Made by a program: the position numbers and the translations under genes
Shown here: piece by piece, positions 59,810 through 64,000 of the stretch
Layout: each line of letters starts with the position of its first letter
Numbering within the stretch: the first letter of the stretch is position 1
The notes under the pieces: generated by a model
The model's input: the letters and a program-made list of their open reading frames with translations, nothing else
Databases searched by the model: none
Told to the model about the DNA's origin: nothing
Assembly (NCBI RefSeq): GCF_021018805.1
Contig: NW_026960612.1
Location: forward strand, 682,001 to 746,000
Source: Prinia subflava
Taxonomy: Eukaryota; Chordata; Aves; Passeriformes; Cisticolidae
Direction: 5' to 3'
DNA length: 64,000 nucleotides

Positions 59810-60628
59810 CTTCAAAGAGAAGAGATTAACTGCAAAAAAATGTTATCATGTAACTGAAACAATTCAAACCCCAAACCTGGGCCAGTCTTTCCCCAAATGA
59901 AAAAGCCTAAATAGTGAATACAAGTTTCAAAAAAAGTGAATTTAATTCCTAACTAGAAGGCCTGGATGAAGGACTACTGTTTGATGTTAAAATATCCGCT
60001 CTTTTTCATAAATGCATTCATGTGCTTTGGAATATACTGGATAGATCTACTAATCCAAAATTTTACTATGATTTTTTTCTTCATTATGTCTTTCTTTTCA
60101 TACTATGTATTCATCTTGGTTTTATTAAACATTTCTAGTTTATCCTTGATAATGTGCATCAGCTCTCTCATTCTTAAACAAGAATCCATCTCTCTGCATA
60201 TATGGAAATTAGGGGCTGCTATTCGTTTACCCAGTATAAACCTCACATTTATAACATGGCACTGCCATGTTTTCAAATACTTTACTTCTTGGAAATGCAG
60301 AAATGTTACAGGCATATTTATACCTATAATAGCTTAGTCTGTTATGAAATAAAAGATGTAAAATTATTTTCATCAGTAAATAACCAGTATTAGCAGCAGC
60401 TCTATTTCCATGTATATACTTTAAAATCTACTTCTATATTCATCAGTGCTGAGAATAAATTGTTCTATTTTTATTTTCAATCTTCTTAAACTTATGAAGG
60501 GTTTTTATCTTCCCCCTTTACTGCTGTGGTCTCTTGTATCTCTGCTTCCTTTTACAATTACTTGGTCTTTCAAAGTCTTCCAATTAACACACCAAATCCA
60601 ATTATTCAGCATCCCAAGGACTCCATAC

Positions 60629-60758
60629 CTTCAACAGCCTGTCAAACAGGACAATTCTATTTAGCTGGTACTCTGCGTCCCTCTCCCGGATGATCAGAGG
60701 AAGAGTAGCAGCTGCAGAGAGTTCATTGCTACTGTTGGAATGAGGTAAAGCTGGCTGG
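60629..60758 (-). CDS. TBCK: TBCK-like exon, linker before TBC domain
   Basis: The exon encodes [20 protein letters not shown] and [18 protein letters not shown], the linker between the kinase-like and TBC domains of TBCK. It ends AAG before a GTATGG donor. The acceptor is one of three closely spaced AGs at 60760-60751, so the start may move by a few bases. No exon further 5' in the gene was recognised in the window. Confidence 0.85.
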
Positions 60759-62529
60759 CTGGAAAACAAAAAAAGGATAGTAATAGTGAACAGCAAATCA
60801 CTAATCACTAAGAAAAACAAATCACTGAAAATAATTAATACCACATAAAGCATTTCTAAGTCAGAAACAAGAATAAATGGATAATTTTGAATATTCAGCA
60901 CAAACATATGATTCCAGGACAGAGGCTAAGATCCTCAGTTTGGTGTCAGGGCCTTAAGTGCAGCATGCTTATCAGCTCTTGACTTTCAGAGCCAAAGACA
61001 TGTTAGTTTTGCTTTTGGGAGGCAGTTGTGTCTAGCTGTGCAGTGTGCCATTCAAATAAAAATAATAACTCAAAATTCAGGGCATTACAGATGTACAAAT
61101 TTACACACATACTCATCTTCAAGCAATGGATAAAATGCTTCTCCACTGTCGCTGTTTGTTTACCACACTGATATGACCACATAGACACTTGGAAACTTGA
61201 GAGAAAGATGAGCAGGGGCAGAAAGCCCTGATTTGTTTATTTCATCCTATTATATACTTTTAGAAAGGTGACCATGGATTGGAGGGTGGAATTCCCACCT
61301 CTCAACCACATTGGTCAAAAGGACTGTCAACCAACACTCTCCTCTCCTCAAGAAGAATGCAAAAACAATGACAGTATTTACAAAAGCAATCTTTTGTTTA
61401 CATGAGCAGAGCATGAGAAGTGAGAACTTCTACTTTAATATGAACCCTCAGAAAACTCGGAAAACTCATGGTGACACTCCACCAACATCCTTCAGTCTCT
61501 GAAAGGAGGAAGAAAAATAATTTGTTATCAGAATGCTGCTCAGAATTCAAGTGGAAATCTTAGTGGAATACAAAAACTATTAAATAGCAATTAATTTGCC
61601 AAATTTAGTAACTTGCCTTGAGAACCCAGCATTAGCTCAGTCCCTCACCAGCAATGAAGCATACAGCCTTCAACACTACAACCTTTTGCTAAAAAAGGCT
61701 TTTGGAGCTGATGGAAGTTCTCCTGCTTAAAGATATCCATAAACCTATTTCCACACAAAAAGTAGTTTATATGCACCGTGAATTAATAGATCAACAGTAT
61801 TACATAGTTCTTCTTTGTTTCCTCATTTTTCTACGCAGACTTCCTATCCAAGTAGCTGCAAAGCAACTGCACAACTTGCTTTTATGATTCTAATCAGTTC
61901 AAGAGTTATGCAAACCTGAATTCCTTTTAGGAAATACACTCAGCAAAGGTGACAGACAAACATGCCTGGATTTTTGACTGAAGTTTTCAGAGATCTTATG
62001 GTGCATGAAAAATGTTTAATGCCATGTTCCTTGCAGTGCCCTGTTTTGCAGTTCAGCCCTTAACTTGCAGGCACATGGCACACAGCCTGTTCCTCTTGGG
62101 GGTGACAGAAGAGTTCATTCTCAGTTTATTCAGTACTGCTCCTGTTTTGATTATAAGCACCATGTTTTGCTCTATAAAAGGCGTTTGAAAAATTGTGAAA
62201 GTTCAAAAACTTATTTCAACTTACACTGCAAGGTTCAGGCTTGTATGTTCCACAAAATGAAACTTCAGTATATAATTATTTCCTGCTGTATTTCTAGACG
62301 TAGGCAGCAATATCCAAAATTACAAATCAAAATGTTTAAAAAAAGCCTTAAAATACTGCCCTCTAATGCGAACAGTAGAAGCTGCAGCGTGCATTATGTT
62401 TAAAATAGATGCTGCATATTTTTAACCTCCCTCCTGCTTCACAAGCCCCCCAATCAACTGAAGAAAATAACCCAGTTCTTTGTCAGCCTTGATGCGTTTG
62501 TGTGAAGCAGTGCAAAGTTCTACTGAAGG
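60759..62529. other. Intron-like stretch upstream of TBCK exon
   Basis: AT-rich; no exon or clear repeat found on either strand. Confidence 0.45.
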
Positions 62530-62851
62530 AATGTGTTTACACAGTGTTTGAAACACTACCTCCAATATTAAGGTGGCAGTGAAACCAGGGCCTCTATTAA
62601 TTACATGGAAGCTGGACAGAGCAACACAGAGCACAACCAATATGGGGAAATCATACGTTCTCCCCTTTATACCCTGAAATGGCTGGTTATATACAGTTTC
62701 AGATATTTTACAGTTACAGGTGTTTCCTAATTGGTATGCAGTGTGAAAAAGAATGCAAACAATCTCAGTTTAAGGTAGCTACCATAATTTCACTATAACT
62801 ATCCTATCTAACATATACACACACCTTAATCTAAATTTTAACTGCGCCACA
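62530..62851 (-). repeat. P5 3' LTR, left edge uncertain
   Basis: On the minus strand it starts TGTGGCGCAGTTAAAATTTAG about 50 bases after the env stop. It has CTGTATATAACC and GGTATAAAGGGG as TATA-like sites near 62670-62700. I could not find a clear AATAAA or the end of U5; about 320 bp is assumed from alpharetroviral LTR size. Confidence 0.5.
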
Positions 62852-62902
62852 GGTTTATCTACTTCTACACAGGCCCGAACCTGGGGCCCAGTTTGGGATA
62901 GC

Positions 62903-64000
62903 TCAAATCTCATTCCAAAATACCTCATGTCCATGTTCTCTAAGAAATTCTGTTGCAATTCTCCCTTTTTCTTTTTGAGCTATCCAAACTGATTCTAAGG
63001 CACGGCTGGTTAATTTTTGCATACACTGTAACAAACAAGGCACAACAATTAAGATAACTATAATAACAATGAAAATCACAACACCAAAATGGATCAAATC
63101 TTTGATCTATCCACTGAGAGCCCATGATCGAAGCCATTTGTCAAGCGGAGTGTCAACAACTACAAGTTTTTTCATGTTGCTTTTCAGCTGTGACAGCTGT
63201 TTGTAAATTGATTGAGAATGGTCTGACAAATTCATGCAGCACATGCCTTCAAACTCTTCACATCCATGCCCTTGAGCCAAAAGGAGAAAGACAACTGCGG
63301 CTCTGTTTTGAAGAACTGCATGATGGATGTCATTAACATCCTTGGCAAGCTCACTTAGTATATTAGATGTTATATTAATTTGTTTTGTTTTCCAACAGGA
63401 TAAGTTTTTCAACTGTGTGAGAGCTTGCACTGAAGCAACTCCTGGGGCAAGGAATGATGCCAATATTACAGCTGCAGGTTTCCACAACTCTACCCCATCT
63501 TTACAATTGGGGCTTAGTTGAGACACACTGCGTTTGGCTCGTCGAGTCTTCTGAGACAACCCCAAAACTTGATGAATGCTGGGAGCAAACAATGTCAATT
63601 TGCCAAAATAACATGGACCTGCTACAGCTTCTTGGGGAATTGCAGACTAGGCTCTATCTCCACAAATGAGAAAGATCCCTGGTGGCAATTTTCTTGCAGC
63701 ACCTTTCAAAGGTGTCACAGACTCAGTCCAATTGTTACAGTACTCAATATAATTATAATACACTGGGGACCTGGGAGACAGCCAAGTGTTGCCATTTTTC
63801 AGTTGCCTTTTGTCCACAATCAGCAAACTTGAATTCATAACAAAGTGTCCAAAAATTAAACAGCAGTTTCCTGGCACAGAACCCAAAAGGTCGAGTTCTT
63901 GGGGCTCAGTATTAGCAACTCCAAGATTTTGTGCAATGGCGACAGTTTGGGTTTCCAAAACACTCTTTGGATCAGTTTTGACTTGAGACCAAGTTCTGAA
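62903..64000 (-). pseudogene. env: P5 env, alpharetrovirus-like, runs off the window
   Basis: The minus strand is open from the window edge to a TAG at 63647-63649, which replaces the tryptophan that follows CGDRA in relatives, and then to a TGA near 63107. SU ends in a furin-type site KTRRAKR near 63538. The TM part has a hydrophobic fusion segment (AAVILASFLAPGVAS), LQNRAAVVFLLLA and CEEFEGMCC (intact C-x6-CC) near 63230-63250. A frameshift near 63107 separates the ectodomain from the membrane anchor VIFIVIIVILIVVPCLLQC and tail, which end at 62903. With only one stop and one frameshift it is fairly well preserved but cannot make a full Env. Confidence 0.85.

Overview
The window reads as avian nuclear DNA, probably from a songbird-like bird. 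It is AT-rich and intron-like, holds CR1 LINE 3' ends and many bird-type LTR elements, and shows no sign of bacterial genes, Alu or mammalian L1. I found no tRNA, rRNA or CRISPR array. All similarity statements rest on reading and memory; no searches were run.

Host gene. Eight short blocks on the minus strand, flanked by AG/GT splice signals, run in order from 60758 down to 19541. They encode the TBC (Rab-GAP) domain part of a TBCK-like protein. Six exons look intact, one (56844-56890) carries a 4-nt frameshift, and a small exon expected between 25151 and 19699 was not found. This copy of TBCK therefore looks degenerate, as on a sex-limited or germline-restricted chromosome or in a duplicated segment (inference).

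Retroviral load, left to right. Solo LTRs lie at 1222-1760 and 1957-2609, and LTR-like blocks at 5221-5632 and 6725-8005. P1 (13988-18289, minus) is a young element with near-identical 335-bp LTRs, a tRNA-Trp-like primer site and a polypurine tract, but no gag, pol or env. A 332-bp solo LTR lies at 20468-20799. P2 (26102-37223, plus) is a decayed ERVK/betaretrovirus-like provirus carrying three foreign solo LTRs with 5-bp target duplications. P3 (38071-54654, plus) is a related provirus with intact termini, a riddled coding region and most of env deleted. P4 (41870-50577, plus) is a third related provirus inserted in the protease gene of P3; it keeps full gag and env reading frames but has a dead protease. 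P5 (62530-64000 and beyond, minus) is the env and 3' LTR end of an alpharetrovirus-like provirus.

How the parts relate. P2, P3 and P4 share one plan: LTR, tRNA-Lys1,2-like primer site, gag, an A-AAA-AAC slip site with a hairpin just past it, pro-pol in the -1 frame, a splice acceptor, env with an alpha/gamma-type transmembrane subunit, polypurine tract, LTR. Each has a 6-bp target duplication. All three lie in one ~30-kb TBCK intron, antisense to the gene. LTR divergence judged by eye makes P2 oldest (about 17 differences) and P3 and P4 younger (about six each).
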